The notes below the pieces were generated by a model. It did not search any database and had not been told where the DNA came from. It was given only the letters and a program-made list of their open reading frames with translations. Position numbers and translations under genes: made by a program. Of a stretch of 64,000 nt of DNA, positions 54,571 through 63,954 are shown piece after piece. The stretch covers positions 26,979 through 90,978 of the forward strand of contig NZ_JAGHQX010000011.1 in assembly GCF_017744095.1 (NCBI RefSeq), in the 5' to 3' direction. Every line of letters starts with the position of its first letter. Within the stretch, counting starts at the first letter, position 1. The DNA comes from Shimia sp. R10_1. GTDB taxonomy: Bacteria > Pseudomonadota > Alphaproteobacteria > Rhodobacterales > Rhodobacteraceae.

Positions 54571-54773
54571 TCGGCGAAGGGTAACTCCGGTCCGCATTGC
54601 AGACCCTACGCGATGACTGCGGCAATGGCCGTTAAGCGCAACAAACCGGACTTGTGCACATGCGGGTATTGCTGACGCAGCATCCTTTTGCGGTTGCGGC
54701 AGGCCGACCGCTGCCCCGCAGCGAAGGTCACCGAACCGGACGTTCCTCTCGAACGTAAGCTCACTGTTGCACC

Positions 54774-55664
54774 CTAGGCCATTCGTTCGGGCCCCTGCGC
54801 CGCATGGCTCCATTGCCGGGGCGACTGGCCGTACATCCGTTTGAACTCCCGGCTGAACTGAGACGAGCTTTGATAGCCTACGTCCCATGCCGCTTCCGAC
54901 ACGGTCTTTCCTTCGGCAATCTTCATGGCGGCGTTGTTCAGCCGCATAGATTTCACGAACTGTATTGGAGACATTGTCGTGGCTTCTTTGAAACGCCGAT
55001 GGAAGACCGCCCGGCTCATGCCGACGTGGTCGGCCATATCGTCGATGGTGACCTGTTCATTCAAGTGGTTTGAGACGTAGTCGATGGTGCGCGCGATTTC
55101 GTTGCCGACGCCAAAGGCTCGTCTTGCGGAGGCCCCGGCCTCGCCCATAAGCACCGCGTAACACAACTCGCGCATTCGCCCCTGCCCGAGCACCTCCAGA
55201 TCAACCGGATTGTCGAGCAGATCGAGAAGCCGCAGCAGTGCCTGCGTGAAACCACTATCCCAGGACGCCAATGCCAAAGCCGATGGCGCGCCATCCCGCA
55301 ATTGTTTGTTGCCACCAGCGGCGGCCTCGATCTCCATGGTGAGCTCGCGCATCATCCGTGGCTCCAGCGTAATCACCACGCCGAGCAGAGGATCGTCCTT
55401 GGACGCCAATGGCGTGCCCGCCTCCACCGGTAACGTCATGGGGCACAGCAGGTATTTGTCGCTGCCATAGACGTGGTGCTCACCCTCCAGAACAGCTTCC
55501 TTGCTGCCACTAAGAATAGCCACCACCGTGGGCTCGTAGACAGCAGGCACGCAGGGCATGGCCTCGGTCACCCGGAAAAGCTGGACGCCTTTCAACGCGG
55601 TATCGACGAGGCCTGCCCTTGGCAGACGTCGCTCGATAAGGTCTTTGATCTGGTCTTTGTTCAT
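54774..55664 (-). CDS. AraC-family transcriptional regulator
   Basis: The start at 55664 has AGGG five bases upstream; a frame to 55721 is less likely. The 296-residue product has an AraC_N (PF06719-type) cupin-like N-terminal domain (FRVTEAMPCVPAVYEPTVVAILSGSKEAVLEGEHHVYG...KYLLCPMTLPVEAGT) and a C-terminal double helix-turn-helix (about 195-290). It is divergent from the SDR gene at 55826. Regulators of this type usually control such an oxidoreductase. Confidence 0.88.
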   Translation of the reverse strand: MNKDQIKDLIERRLPRAGLVDTALKGVQLFRVTEAMPCVPAVYEPTVVAILSGSKEAVLEGEHHVYGSDKYLLCPMTLPVEAGTPLASKDDPLLGVVITLEPRMMRELTMEIEAAAGGNKQLRDGAPSALALASWDSGFTQALLRLLDLLDNPVDLEVLGQGRMRELCYAVLMGEAGASARRAFGVGNEIARTIDYVSNHLNEQVTIDDMADHVGMSRAVFHRRFKEATTMSPIQFVKSMRLNNAAMKIAEGKTVSEAAWDVGYQSSSQFSREFKRMYGQSPRQWSHAAQGPERMA

Positions 55665-55825
55665 GCACCCTAGCTGGCAGAGGACTTTCATCTTTGCAAT
55701 GGGGCTGAGACGATTGGGCAAGTAATCGAGAGTATATCGCCTGTTTCCGTGCTCAGTCAGGTTCTATCTGTGCATTCAAGCAACAACACCTTAAACCGCC
55801 AGCTTGGGCTGGCAGGAGACAGAAA

Positions 55826-56779
55826 ATGGCAGATACGACATTCGACCCCAAAGGCTGGACACCCGAGCGCCTCGACGACCAGTCAGGCAAGACCTACATC
55901 ATCACTGGCGCCAACGCTGGCGCAGGCTTTCAAGCCGCGCGCATTCTTCTGAAGAAGAACGCCAAGGTGGTGATGCTGAACCGCTCGGCCGAGAAATCCG
56001 AGGCGGCAATCGCGGGCCTGAGACAGGAATTCGACGCGAAAGCCGACGTGAGCTTCGTCCGCACGGACCTATCGGTTTTGGACAGCGTGCGCGAGGCTGC
56101 CGAAGAAGTTCTGAAGACGGTGCCTCGGATCGACGCGCTTATCAACAACGCGGCCATCGCGCAGGTGCCGACGCGCAAGCTGACCGTCGACGGGTTCGAA
56201 AGCCAGCTTGGCACCAACCATTACGGACATTTTCTGCTCAATGGTCTGCTCTTTGACCGCATCGCGGAAAGCAAAGGCCGGATCGTGGTCGTCGCCAGCC
56301 TCGGCTACAACATGGGTCTCAAGACCATCAAGTTCGACGACATGAACTGGGATGAGGGCTACGGAGCGAACACCGCCTATTCGCAGAGCAAGCTGGCGCA
56401 GATGATGTTTGCTTACGAGCTGCAGGACCGGCTGGCCGCTGCAGGGCGCGGAGAAGTCGAGGTCTTCGTCTGTCATCCCGGCTCATCAGCCACATCGCTG
56501 ATAACCACCAGCGGCAGCCGCACGATGCGGTTCATCTGGTGGCTGATGACCAAGACGCCGATGGTACAGACTGCGGAACAGGGCTCATACCCAGAGGTCA
56601 TGTGCGCGACAGAAGAGGCCCTGACCGAGCAACGGGCGCTCTACGGCCCGACGGGCCGAATGGAAGCGGTCGGCCCAGTCGGCAAGGGCACACTGAACGC
56701 TCACGCCCATGACAAAGCTGTCATGACACGGCTTTGGGAGGAGTCTGAAAAAGCTGTTGGGTTTGAGTGGAAACTCTGA
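55826..56779 (+). CDS. Short-chain dehydrogenase (protochlorophyllide-reductase/retinol-dehydrogenase-like)
   Basis: A 317-residue SDR preceded by AGGAG. ITGANAGAGFQAARILLKKNAKVVMLNRS forms the nucleotide site, NNAA near 111, Ser in VVVASLGYN, and YSQSKLA gives Tyr and Lys. The length and C-terminal part (CHPGSSATSLI) fit the light-dependent protochlorophyllide reductase-like/retinol dehydrogenase group. Substrate unknown. AraC-regulated by inference from the divergent layout. Confidence 0.88.
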   Translation: MADTTFDPKGWTPERLDDQSGKTYIITGANAGAGFQAARILLKKNAKVVMLNRSAEKSEAAIAGLRQEFDAKADVSFVRTDLSVLDSVREAAEEVLKTVPRIDALINNAAIAQVPTRKLTVDGFESQLGTNHYGHFLLNGLLFDRIAESKGRIVVVASLGYNMGLKTIKFDDMNWDEGYGANTAYSQSKLAQMMFAYELQDRLAAAGRGEVEVFVCHPGSSATSLITTSGSRTMRFIWWLMTKTPMVQTAEQGSYPEVMCATEEALTEQRALYGPTGRMEAVGPVGKGTLNAHAHDKAVMTRLWEESEKAVGFEWKL

Positions 56780-57189
56780 CCACTTGATTGAAGTCAGCTT
56801 CCAGCGCACCAGTTCAGAGAGCGGACATTGGTTCGCTGTGCAGCATATGGGAGGTTTGGGCTCTCTTGAGACCTTAGTCGCAGCATTGACTAAGAACCGC
56901 TATTCAGATTGTGTCAGAAATGCTTGACGTGACTTGCAAATTTATTGAGGTATTGGCCGTCAATTGAGTCAAACATCAGTGACGTTCCACACTGATTGTG
57001 GCCCCCCAGATCAAGTTGCTGCGGTGCGGCCCACCAAACCTGCCATTCGCTGCGGCGGCGAAGTCACTTACTCGTCGGATGACTACATCGCAGGCTTTGC
57101 AGCCGTCCGCTGCGTCTGCGCTAAAGCCAGCTTCAATCTTTATTGGAAGAACAACATATTCTCCACGGTTGTCATTCCTTTGTCGTGTC
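56780..57189. other. Non-coding stretch before an IS fragment
   Basis: A frame starting at 56964 is open into the IS fragment, but its first 75 codons have no recognised similarity. No promoter or RNA signal is evident. Confidence 0.4.
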
Positions 57190-57447
57190 GGACCATCACT
57201 ATGGGGCCAGAAATGGACGGTTACTGTGAAAGCTTCAACGCGCGCTTCAGAGACGAGCTGCTGAATGGAGAGATATTTTACAGCCTGCGCGAAGCCCAGA
57301 TCCTGATTGAACAATGGAGGAAACACTACAACACAAAACGACCGCATAGTGCTCTGGGCTACCGCTCACCGGCTCCGGAGGCCATCGTTCCGGTGGAAAC
57401 CAGGCCGATCATGCACTAACACTCAAACTGGACCACTTAGATGGGGC
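57190..57447 (+). pseudogene. IS3-family transposase C-terminal fragment
   Basis: DGYCESFNARFRDELLNGEIFYSLREAQILIEQWRKHYNTKRPHSALGYR is the third catalytic region (the Glu of DDE) and C-terminus of an IS3-family OrfB. The stretch just before it is damaged (GPEM where SPWEN is expected). The stop is followed by about 28 bases that look like the IS end. It could be the other half of the IS type seen at 17112. Confidence 0.8.
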
Positions 57448-57492
57448 TGATCGCAATTGTCTGTCCCAATTTTCGGGACAAAGTTTCCTGCG

Positions 57493-57780
57493 CTACATCC
57501 CTTGGCCTCGATCAAGGAAACAAATTGGAAGTGCCGCGGTTTGATGCCGATCCTTTGATAGCATTTGGTCTCTGATTATGTCGAACAGGGTAGCCATTTC
57601 AGGGTCCTTAAAAACTTCACGGAGCCAAAAATAATGAGGACCGAGGCCAGAGGTGTGAGAGGGCTTTTCCGCTGAACTTGTCCGAAGAAGTTCCTCCAAA
57701 ACTGCCCTGTTGCCGCCCTGAAACTGGAAATGTTGCTCCAGGGCGCTTAGAGATAATTGCCGAACACGATAGCGTAGCAT
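57493..57780 (-). CDS. Hypothetical small protein
   Basis: A 95-residue frame without recognised domain: Leu-rich helix at the N-terminus (LSLSALEQHFQFQGGNRAVLEELL), then GPHYFWLREVFKDPEMATLFDIIRDQM. Composition looks protein-like, but the ribosome site is poor. It may be a fragment. Confidence 0.3.
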   Translation of the reverse strand: MLRYRVRQLSLSALEQHFQFQGGNRAVLEELLRTSSAEKPSHTSGLGPHYFWLREVFKDPEMATLFDIIRDQMLSKDRHQTAALPICFLDRGQGM

Positions 57781-57879
57781 AGCGTGTAAGTTACATAGAT
57801 GTCGACGGGTGTTGACGGTCTGCGTTTTGCACCCTTCCGCTATCCACGTGTTAGCTCGCCAGATTGTGCAGTACCGGCG

Positions 57880-58488
57880 TCAGGTTACGTTGGAGCACAG
57901 GTGTTCTACTCCTAAAACTGTGCCATGGGAGTTCTTAGAAAGCGACAGGGCATAGAGTTCGGCTACATCGGCTGCAGGAACGCCGCCTTGACCCCAACCT
58001 AATTTGATCGCGGTCTCGCGTACCATCGGTGGGCTGACGACGGCTAAGCTTTGGTTGCGGGGCAATCCAAGTGCTGCGGCGCGGCCGAACCCCTCGATCC
58101 CGGCATTTAGCGTTGTGATCAGAACCGATGCCGGATTCGGTTGTTCGGCCAAGATACCGCTGGTTAAGGTGAAGAAGCCGTCATCATTCAGATAGTCGCG
58201 GCCAAAGCGCACCAAATTGACTTGACCCATCAGCTTGTTTCCGAGGCCGAAGGAGAAATCGTCGTCATTCAGAGCGTCGAGTGGGCCAAAGGCGCCGCTA
58301 CCTGCGGTCGATACAATGGCGTCGACTTTGCCGACATTTTCATACATCGAGAGGATGGAGGCCGGATTTGAAATATCAACTTGAATATCGCCGTTGCGTG
58401 AGGCTTTGATAACCTCGTGCTCCCGCGAAAGCAGTTCTGAGACTGCACTGCCAATGGTTCCGGTGGCTCCTATAACGAGAATACGCAT
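57880..58488 (-). CDS. Short NAD(P)-binding SDR-like protein
   Basis: The start at 58488 has GAGGAG upstream; a frame to 58563 is rejected. The 202-residue product opens with MRILVIGATGTIGSAVSELLS, an NAD(P) site. It has STAGSGAFGPL (NNAG position) but lacks the standard YxxxK; it has LNAGIEGFGRAAALGL instead. It belongs to the short SDR group seen beside LysR regulators. It is divergent from the LysR gene at 58599 with 110 bases between. Reaction unknown. Confidence 0.82.
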   Translation of the reverse strand: MRILVIGATGTIGSAVSELLSREHEVIKASRNGDIQVDISNPASILSMYENVGKVDAIVSTAGSGAFGPLDALNDDDFSFGLGNKLMGQVNLVRFGRDYLNDDGFFTLTSGILAEQPNPASVLITTLNAGIEGFGRAAALGLPRNQSLAVVSPPMVRETAIKLGWGQGGVPAADVAELYALSLSKNSHGTVLGVEHLCSNVT

Positions 58489-58598
58489 GGTGTTGCTCCT
58501 CTTTCTGCGTTGTTCGTTGCAGAAGAGGTAGATGATGTTGAACTGTGTGATAATATGCGTCATGCGGGAAGCTTAATCCCACTAAATGGGACAAATGT

Positions 58599-59483
58599 AT
58601 GGATCGTCTGGATATGATGAAAGCCTTAGTCGAAGTTGCCCGTCAGGGTGGCTTCGCTCCGGCGGCGCGGCAGCTCGATATTTCGACTTCTGCGCTGAGC
58701 AGGCATATCGCCGCTTTGGAGGATTGGCTTGGAGTGCAATTGCTTCATCGAACTACGCGACATGTCCGCCTTACTGACGCCGGGAAAGGCTACCTAGTGC
58801 GGTGCCAAAAGGTGTTGCAAGAAATCCGCGAGATTGAATTGGCCGGGCAGGACGTACACGGCGCTCTTTCCGGCCAAATCCGTATCTCAGCGCCCGTCTT
58901 TGTTGGCCGTCAGCATATCGCCCCGGTACTGGCACCGTTTCTGCGAGCTAACCCCGGGGTCAGTGTTGATTTGTTTCTTAGCGACCGGTTGGTAGATTTG
59001 GTGGCTGAAGGCTTTGACATGGTCATTCGCGTCACCAAACCGACGGATTCGTCGCTGATTGCGCGCCGGCTTGGCGACACTCGTTTATGTGTTGTTGCGT
59101 CGCCGGATTACTTGGCAGCACGCGGCACGCCTTCAACGATTGAAGAATTGGCTCAGCATGATTGTATCATCGATCGTGTCCCAGAAGGAAGCGGCCGATG
59201 GTCATTTATAACACAATCCGGGCATACTGCTCAGCGTGTCAGTGGCCAAGCGCGCGTCAATGACGGTGAGACGGCACGAAACTTTGCCATGTCTGGCCTG
59301 GGGCTGGCGCGGCTGCCATTTTTCTTCGTTCAGGAAGCCATCGCATCGGGTGCGTTGATAGAAATTGAACTGGATGAAAATCCGGAAAAGGCGGGAGTGT
59401 TTGCTCTTTACCCCCCTTCGCGCCACCTTTCTCAAAGCGTTCGAGCCGTGATTGACTTGCTTGTCTCAGAGATGACCTTTTAA
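58599..59483 (+). CDS. LysR-family transcriptional regulator
   Basis: A 294-residue regulator: winged helix at 1-60 (MMKALVEVARQGGFAPAARQLDISTSALSRHIAALEDWLGVQLLHR) and a CrgA-type effector domain. It probably regulates the divergent SDR gene. Confidence 0.9.
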   Translation: MDRLDMMKALVEVARQGGFAPAARQLDISTSALSRHIAALEDWLGVQLLHRTTRHVRLTDAGKGYLVRCQKVLQEIREIELAGQDVHGALSGQIRISAPVFVGRQHIAPVLAPFLRANPGVSVDLFLSDRLVDLVAEGFDMVIRVTKPTDSSLIARRLGDTRLCVVASPDYLAARGTPSTIEELAQHDCIIDRVPEGSGRWSFITQSGHTAQRVSGQARVNDGETARNFAMSGLGLARLPFFFVQEAIASGALIEIELDENPEKAGVFALYPPSRHLSQSVRAVIDLLVSEMTF

Positions 59484-59664
59484 CTTTTGGCAGCTCTCTC
59501 GCGGTCATAACTGAGGCAGGTTGCGATGCCGCCAGCAAAGACTGCCTTGAGCTTTTCATTTGGGTCGGCTCAGTGAAAGCCGGAAGTTGTACGGCGATCT
59601 ACCGTGATGCGTTGTCCAGAATACGCCGAGCCATCGGTGTGCATGGGAAAGGCATCATCACCGC
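59484..59664 (+). pseudogene. Gene fragment interrupted by an IS3 element
   Basis: A + frame from about 59573 reads KAGSCTAIYRDALSRIRRAIG and HGKGIITA up to the IS end at 59664. It may continue at 60872 beyond the element. I do not recognise the gene. Confidence 0.35.
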
Positions 59665-59693
59665 TGACCTGCTCCCCATTGTGTCCGCGGTTT

Positions 59694-60512
59694 TCAGTAA
59701 GCTCTGTTCAGGTTTTGGTCCTCTGTTGACCGTTGGTGATACTCCCACGGGGTGAGCCCGTCGAGGCTCGTATGTGGGCGGTGATGATTATAGTCTTCGC
59801 GCCATGCCGCAATTAGGTCGTGGGCATGGCGCAGGCTCGCAAATAGGTGCTCATTCAGGCACTCGTCTCTCAGCCGGCCGTTGAAGCTTTCCACGAAGCC
59901 GTTCTGCATCGGTTTTCCCGGTGCGATGTAATGCCATTCGACTTGCCGGTCCTTCTGCCATTTCAGCATCGCATTGCTGGTCAGTTCGGTGCCGTTGTCC
60001 GAGACCACCATGCAGGGATAGCCGCGCAACGCGGCGATCCGGTCCAGTTCGCGGGCGACACGCGCCCCGCCGATGGATGTGTCCACGACGGCTGCCAGGC
60101 ATTCCCGGCTGAAGTCGTCAATAACGTTCAACACCCGGAACCTGCGTCCGTCTTCCAGCGCATCCGACATGAAGTCGAGCGACCACCTCTGGTTCGGCCC
60201 CTGTGGGATCGCCCTCGGCGCTCTGGTGCCCACAGCACGCTTATGTCCGCCCCGTTTACGGACGGCCAACCCTTCTTCGCGGTACAGCCGGTAGAGCTTC
60301 TTCCAGTTCACCTCCCAGCCCTCCCGCTTCAGCAGGATGTGCAGGCGGCGATAGCCGAACCGGCGCCGCTCACACGCCAGCTCCTTCATCCTGGCCTGCA
60401 ACTCGGTGTCCGACCTTCGCGTCGATTTGCGTCGATACACGCGTGGATCGATCCCGGCCAAGGCACAGGCCCGTTTCTGATTGTAGCCTTTGGTCTTCAT
60501 TGCCCAGTCCAC
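59694..60512 (-). CDS. IS3-family transposase OrfB
   Basis: A 272-residue rve-type integrase core. [17 protein letters not shown] is the HTH_21-like part. The DDE residues appear in [17 protein letters not shown] and [15 protein letters not shown]. The frame is open upstream of the Met at 60512, so OrfA and OrfB can be joined by -1 slippage on the A run near 60545. Confidence 0.9.
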   Translation of the reverse strand: MDWAMKTKGYNQKRACALAGIDPRVYRRKSTRRSDTELQARMKELACERRRFGYRRLHILLKREGWEVNWKKLYRLYREEGLAVRKRGGHKRAVGTRAPRAIPQGPNQRWSLDFMSDALEDGRRFRVLNVIDDFSRECLAAVVDTSIGGARVARELDRIAALRGYPCMVVSDNGTELTSNAMLKWQKDRQVEWHYIAPGKPMQNGFVESFNGRLRDECLNEHLFASLRHAHDLIAAWREDYNHHRPHTSLDGLTPWEYHQRSTEDQNLNRAY

Positions 60513-60535
60513 GGCGTTCCTCCTCGAACCGGGCT

Positions 60536-60802
60536 TCAGAAGTTTTTTCCAAGCATCTCTTTCAGCGTGGCGACATCGAGCATCTGCTCCGCCAGCATCT
60601 TCTTGAGCTTCGCATTCTCGGCCTCCAGCGCCTTCAGACGCCGCGCGTCAGACACTTCCATGCCACCATATTTGGATCGCCACTTGTAGAACGTCGCATC
60701 GCTGATCCCATGCTTGCGGCACAGCTCTTTCGCGCTCAAACCCGCCTGATGTTCTTTCAGGATGCCAATAATCTGCTCTTCTCTAAATCGGCTTCTCTTC
60801 AT
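60536..60802 (-). CDS. IS3-family transposase OrfA
   Basis: An 88-residue protein: helix-turn-helix ([42 protein letters not shown]) and a leucine-zipper helix ([27 protein letters not shown]). It binds the IS ends and pairs with OrfB. It ends at an A-rich slippery site. Confidence 0.9.
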   Translation of the reverse strand: MKRSRFREEQIIGILKEHQAGLSAKELCRKHGISDATFYKWRSKYGGMEVSDARRLKALEAENAKLKKMLAEQMLDVATLKEMLGKNF

Positions 60803-60871
60803 CGTCTGTCTCCTCAGTTGGAGAACAGGCTAACCTCAAAGTGAGGACTTTTCAGGGGAGCAGGTCACTTG

Positions 60872-61091
60872 TGATGTGGTGAAAGCAAACCGCATGGCAA
60901 AGATGCGCGAACTCGATGCGCAGTTACTGGGTTTGTTCATCACACGGGCGGCGATATCCGGGGTGAGTGCAGAAGGCTTTGTGGAGTTTATGGAAACGCA
61001 TGTTGAAGCGCTTGAGAGATTGGCCGCTGAGCATCCCCAGCCAATCGCAGAACGAATTGCGAAGGCTGGGGCAAAGTATCAGCTAGAGTGA
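60872..61091 (+). pseudogene. 3' part of an interrupted gene, unknown function
   Basis: The frame gives DVVKANRMAKMRELDAQLLG, then a helical stretch ending GAKYQLE. It could follow the fragment ending at 59664 if the IS is removed, although no target duplication confirms this. A GTG at 60876 could also start a 71-residue protein. Unknown family. Confidence 0.4.
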
Positions 61092-61235
61092 TGCCACTCT
61101 CAGACCACGGCACTCAGAAGGCACCGCAGATAACAGCTACATTTACAAAATATGGAGATCATCCTGTAGGGCATTGAGCGTCAGGTTGTATACGGTATGG
61201 ACGTGTCACGTTTTTGTGCCGCCCCATGTGCTCGT

Positions 61236-62093
61236 TTAGGCCACTTTCCGTTCGAATGCGACCGGGCTTTTCCAGTCCAATGCTGAGTGCCGCCGTCGCG
61301 AATTGTAGAAGCCGTTGATGTATTGGAAGATGGCCAGCTCGACGTCTCTGCGCGTGTGCCACGACCTTCGCCAAATCAGCTCAGCCTTGATCGTCTTGAA
61401 GAACGTCTCGACAGCGGAGTTGTCGTAGCAGTTGCCTTTGCCGCTCATCGATATCTGGAATTCGTGTTGGCGCAAGAGTTTCTGATAATCGTGAGAACAG
61501 TATTGGCTGCCGCGATCCGTGTGATGGATGCAGCCCTTTGGCGGTTGTCGCAGAACGATGGCCATGTTCAGTGCCCGGGTTGCCAGATCACGTTTCATGC
61601 GGTTGCTTACGGCCCAACCGATCACTCGCCGGGAATGCAGATCAAGAATCACGGCAAGGTAGAGCCATCCTTCTCGGGTCCACACATAGCTGATGTCACC
61701 GGCCCATTTCTGGTTCGGTTGATCTGCGCGGAAGTCCCGGTTCAACAGGTTGGGCGCAATGTTGAAGGCGTGGTTGCTGTCGGTTGTCACCTTGTATTTC
61801 TTAGACCGTTCCACCCGTATGCCGTTCTCACGCATCAACCGACCAACGCGGCGGTGGCCGATGTTCAGACCCAGCTCCTTCAGCTCTTCGGTCATGCGTG
61901 GACGGCCGTAGCTGCCCAAACTGAGACGAGATTGTTCCTTGATGTGCGCCAGAACAACCAAGTCGGTCCGCTGCCTTTGGCTGGCCGGACGGTTACGATA
62001 GGCACGTAAGCCTCGCTCGCTGACATCCAGAACCTGGCAAAGACGGTTAGTCGGGAAATCGCGGCCATGCTCTTCGATGAACCTAAACCTCAT
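61236..62093 (-). CDS. IS3-family transposase OrfB
   Basis: A 285-residue rve-type transposase: SLGSYGRPRMTEELKELG (HTH_21-like), WAGDISYVWTREGWLYLAVILDLHSRRVIGW (first D), HHTDRGSQYCS (second D) and CYDNSAVETFFKTIKAEL (E). The start overlaps the OrfA stop (ATGA), and an A6 run a few codons upstream may allow a frameshift fusion. Confidence 0.92.
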   Translation of the reverse strand: MRFRFIEEHGRDFPTNRLCQVLDVSERGLRAYRNRPASQRQRTDLVVLAHIKEQSRLSLGSYGRPRMTEELKELGLNIGHRRVGRLMRENGIRVERSKKYKVTTDSNHAFNIAPNLLNRDFRADQPNQKWAGDISYVWTREGWLYLAVILDLHSRRVIGWAVSNRMKRDLATRALNMAIVLRQPPKGCIHHTDRGSQYCSHDYQKLLRQHEFQISMSGKGNCYDNSAVETFFKTIKAELIWRRSWHTRRDVELAIFQYINGFYNSRRRHSALDWKSPVAFERKVA

Positions 62094-62368
62094 GGCTTTT
62101 GGCTCGCGAAGAAGGTCGTAGCCTTTTTTAGGATATCCCTCTCCTCCTTGAGGATGCGGTTCTCCCGTCGCAGCCGTTCATTCTCACGGGCAAGCTCCAG
62201 ATCCCTGTCCGACACCACATCCGTGTCGCGATGCGCTGTCACCCACTTGTTCAGGGTCGAAAGCCCAATACCCAAATCCGACGCCACCTGTTTGCGAGAG
62301 AGCCCGCTCGTCAGCGCAATCCGCACTGCATCAGCACGGAATTCATCCGTCCGTTTCATTCCCATCAT
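62090..62368 (-). CDS. IS3-family transposase OrfA
   Basis: A 92-residue protein with helix-turn-helix (SGLSRKQVASDLGIGLSTLNKWV) and coiled-coil (ELARENERLRRENRILKEERDILKKATTFF). Overlaps OrfB by four bases. Confidence 0.92.
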   Translation of the reverse strand: MMGMKRTDEFRADAVRIALTSGLSRKQVASDLGIGLSTLNKWVTAHRDTDVVSDRDLELARENERLRRENRILKEERDILKKATTFFASQKP

Positions 62369-62409
62369 CAGTCTCCTTTGTTGCAGTAAATGCTATCAAA
62401 GGAGCGGCA

Positions 62410-63138
62410 TCAAACCGCGACACGTCCAATCTGATCAAGAGCATTTAGCTCGTTCCCGACGAAAATAGCACCTGCGGGATAGGTATTGCCGACCAGTTGA
62501 TCCCCTGCTGGGTTTTCCGGATCATTGTTCTGAATAACTGTAGATGTAGTTGGCGTTCGCTCACCTGTTTGACCATTTACAGTGCTAACCGTTTTGACGC
62601 GCACCCCGGCCACTGGATCATCATAGAAAGCTTGCTGTTCGCCGGTTGGGAGCGGCCTAGTTACTACTGGCGTGCCAGAAGAAACATTTGGAAGATGGCT
62701 ATTGTCATGACTTCGTTCTCCCTCTGCATCATTAGATGCCAATTCATCAAGTATTGCCCCTGCAATCAATTCTGCCCCAGTTTCTCCAATAACCGCAAAA
62801 ACTGCAGCTCCCGCAATTGCTCCAAGTGCGCTAGGTACTGGCCCACCTACCGCAAAAAATGATCCACCCCATTGGGCCCCCAGGAGCGCGCCGGCCAGAC
62901 CGGACGTCTCTACCACTACATTCTCGATATTTCCATTTTGTGCTGCATCGACAATATCAACTGTCTCCACTGCGACAGCGACAGCTACCCCCCCAGCTTT
63001 CGCAAATACTTTGTAGCTATTTGGTGCCTCAATTGCTTCTAATGCCTTGTCTGCAGAGCCGAATACAACTTCGCCTCCCAGCGATAGCGTTGCGTCCGCT
63101 ATGATATTTCCATCGACGCCAAAATCTTCGTCAGCCAT
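62410..63138 (-). CDS. Glycine/alanine-rich hypothetical protein, 3' end truncated by IS
   Basis: A 242-residue product. A small-residue helical stretch (about 75-135: SGLAGALLGAQWGGSF, SALGAIAGAAVFAVIGETGAELIAGAIL) resembles the glycine-zipper part of pore-forming or surface proteins. The C-terminal part is hydrophilic (ERTPTTSTVIQNNDPENPAG). The last five residues come from the IS. Removing the IS (61198-62428) continues the frame for 17 residues to a TAA at about 61144-61146. It overlaps the upstream membrane-protein gene by eight bases. Function not recognised; a toxin or secreted effector is possible. Confidence 0.6.
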   Translation of the reverse strand: MADEDFGVDGNIIADATLSLGGEVVFGSADKALEAIEAPNSYKVFAKAGGVAVAVAVETVDIVDAAQNGNIENVVVETSGLAGALLGAQWGGSFFAVGGPVPSALGAIAGAAVFAVIGETGAELIAGAILDELASNDAEGERSHDNSHLPNVSSGTPVVTRPLPTGEQQAFYDDPVAGVRVKTVSTVNGQTGERTPTTSTVIQNNDPENPAGDQLVGNTYPAGAIFVGNELNALDQIGRVAV

Positions 63139-63646
63139 GTTTTTTTATCAACCCAAATATTGAGAGAATTAGAAAAGCGAAAAGTGTGGAAAAACAAAGT
63201 AAAACAAATGCATAGTAGACAAATGCTAGGTCGCTTGTGAGAATAACCCCAAGCTTCGAAGGTGCACCGTTGGCATCGCTTAGTGGGGCAAAGAACATGC
63301 CCCAAATCAGCGCAATCAAGAGACAGATTGCCCCTGAAACTACTTTGACTGGTTTCTCAAAGATAACATCAAATTTGTCGCGATCTAACATGGCTGTCTT
63401 AAAGTACAGAAGATAGGATATTAAAGTTAATGGAGCTGACAGCAAAAATGCAGAGTATGAATAGATAGCTCTTTCGTTCACGTTACTCAGGGATTCCATC
63501 CGCTTGCCGACTAGGAAAATGGTGTAGAAATCCTCGAAGCTAGTTCTAGAAACTTTCTGGGATAGTATCTGCTCGACACCCCAAATGAGCACCATTGACC
63601 CAAACAAAGTGGCCAAAACTAACCAATCGTTTCTTTTGTCCCGCAT
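63131..63646 (-). CDS. Four-segment membrane protein of unknown function
   Basis: The ATG at 63646 has AGG upstream; a TTG at 63715 would lengthen it. The 171-residue product has about four membrane segments (near 10-28, 55-78, 95-118 and 135-165) with short hydrophilic loops. It is AT-richer than its surroundings and overlaps the following gene, forming a two-gene unit beside the tRNA-fMet. It could be a partner or immunity protein for the downstream product. No family recognised. Confidence 0.6.
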   Translation of the reverse strand: MRDKRNDWLVLATLFGSMVLIWGVEQILSQKVSRTSFEDFYTIFLVGKRMESLSNVNERAIYSYSAFLLSAPLTLISYLLYFKTAMLDRDKFDVIFEKPVKVVSGAICLLIALIWGMFFAPLSDANGAPSKLGVILTSDLAFVYYAFVLLCFSTLFAFLILSIFGLIKKHG

Positions 63647-63778
63647 TCTTGTGCCTACTCTATTCCCGGGAAGCGCGAAATTTGTAAGTAACTTAAACGT
63701 AGACAAGAACGACAAAAACTCAGATCAATCTAAGCAGACTCAACGCCAACCTATCGTTGCCGCTCTGCCACACCCATT

Positions 63779-63877
63779 TCCCGCTCCGTTTGCTTCCACA
63801 GCGCTTCCACGCGCGGGATAGCAACGCAAAGGTCGCCCGAATGCGGTGCGTAAGTATCTGATATACAAGTATAATTT

Positions 63878-63889
<12 letters not shown>
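63779..63889. repeat. tRNA-fMet 3' end and downstream flank, right copy
   Basis: This is the counterpart of 53884-53994. It shares 24 bases at 63790-63813 and the 12 bases at 63878-63889 that are the tRNA's own 3' end. Confidence 0.65.

Positions 63890-63954
<65 letters not shown>

Larger units (their letters stand above)
59665..60867 (-). mobile_element. Intact IS3-family insertion sequence (1.2 kb)
   Basis: The element is bounded by 13-base inverted ends (59665-59677 and 60855-60867, TGACCTGCTCCCC in opposite sense). It carries OrfA and OrfB on the minus strand. A clear target duplication is not visible (flanks differ). Transposase type resembles the IS407-like branch of IS3. Confidence 0.85.
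61198..62428 (-). mobile_element. Intact IS3-family insertion sequence (1231 bp)
   Basis: The ends are inverted: TGGACGTGTCACG at 61198 and, in the opposite sense, TGGACGTGTCGCG ending at 62428. OrfA and OrfB are on the minus strand. The left and right flanks do not show an obvious target duplication. It truncates the gene at 62410-63138. Decayed relatives are at 17425, 45009 and 54225. Confidence 0.87.
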
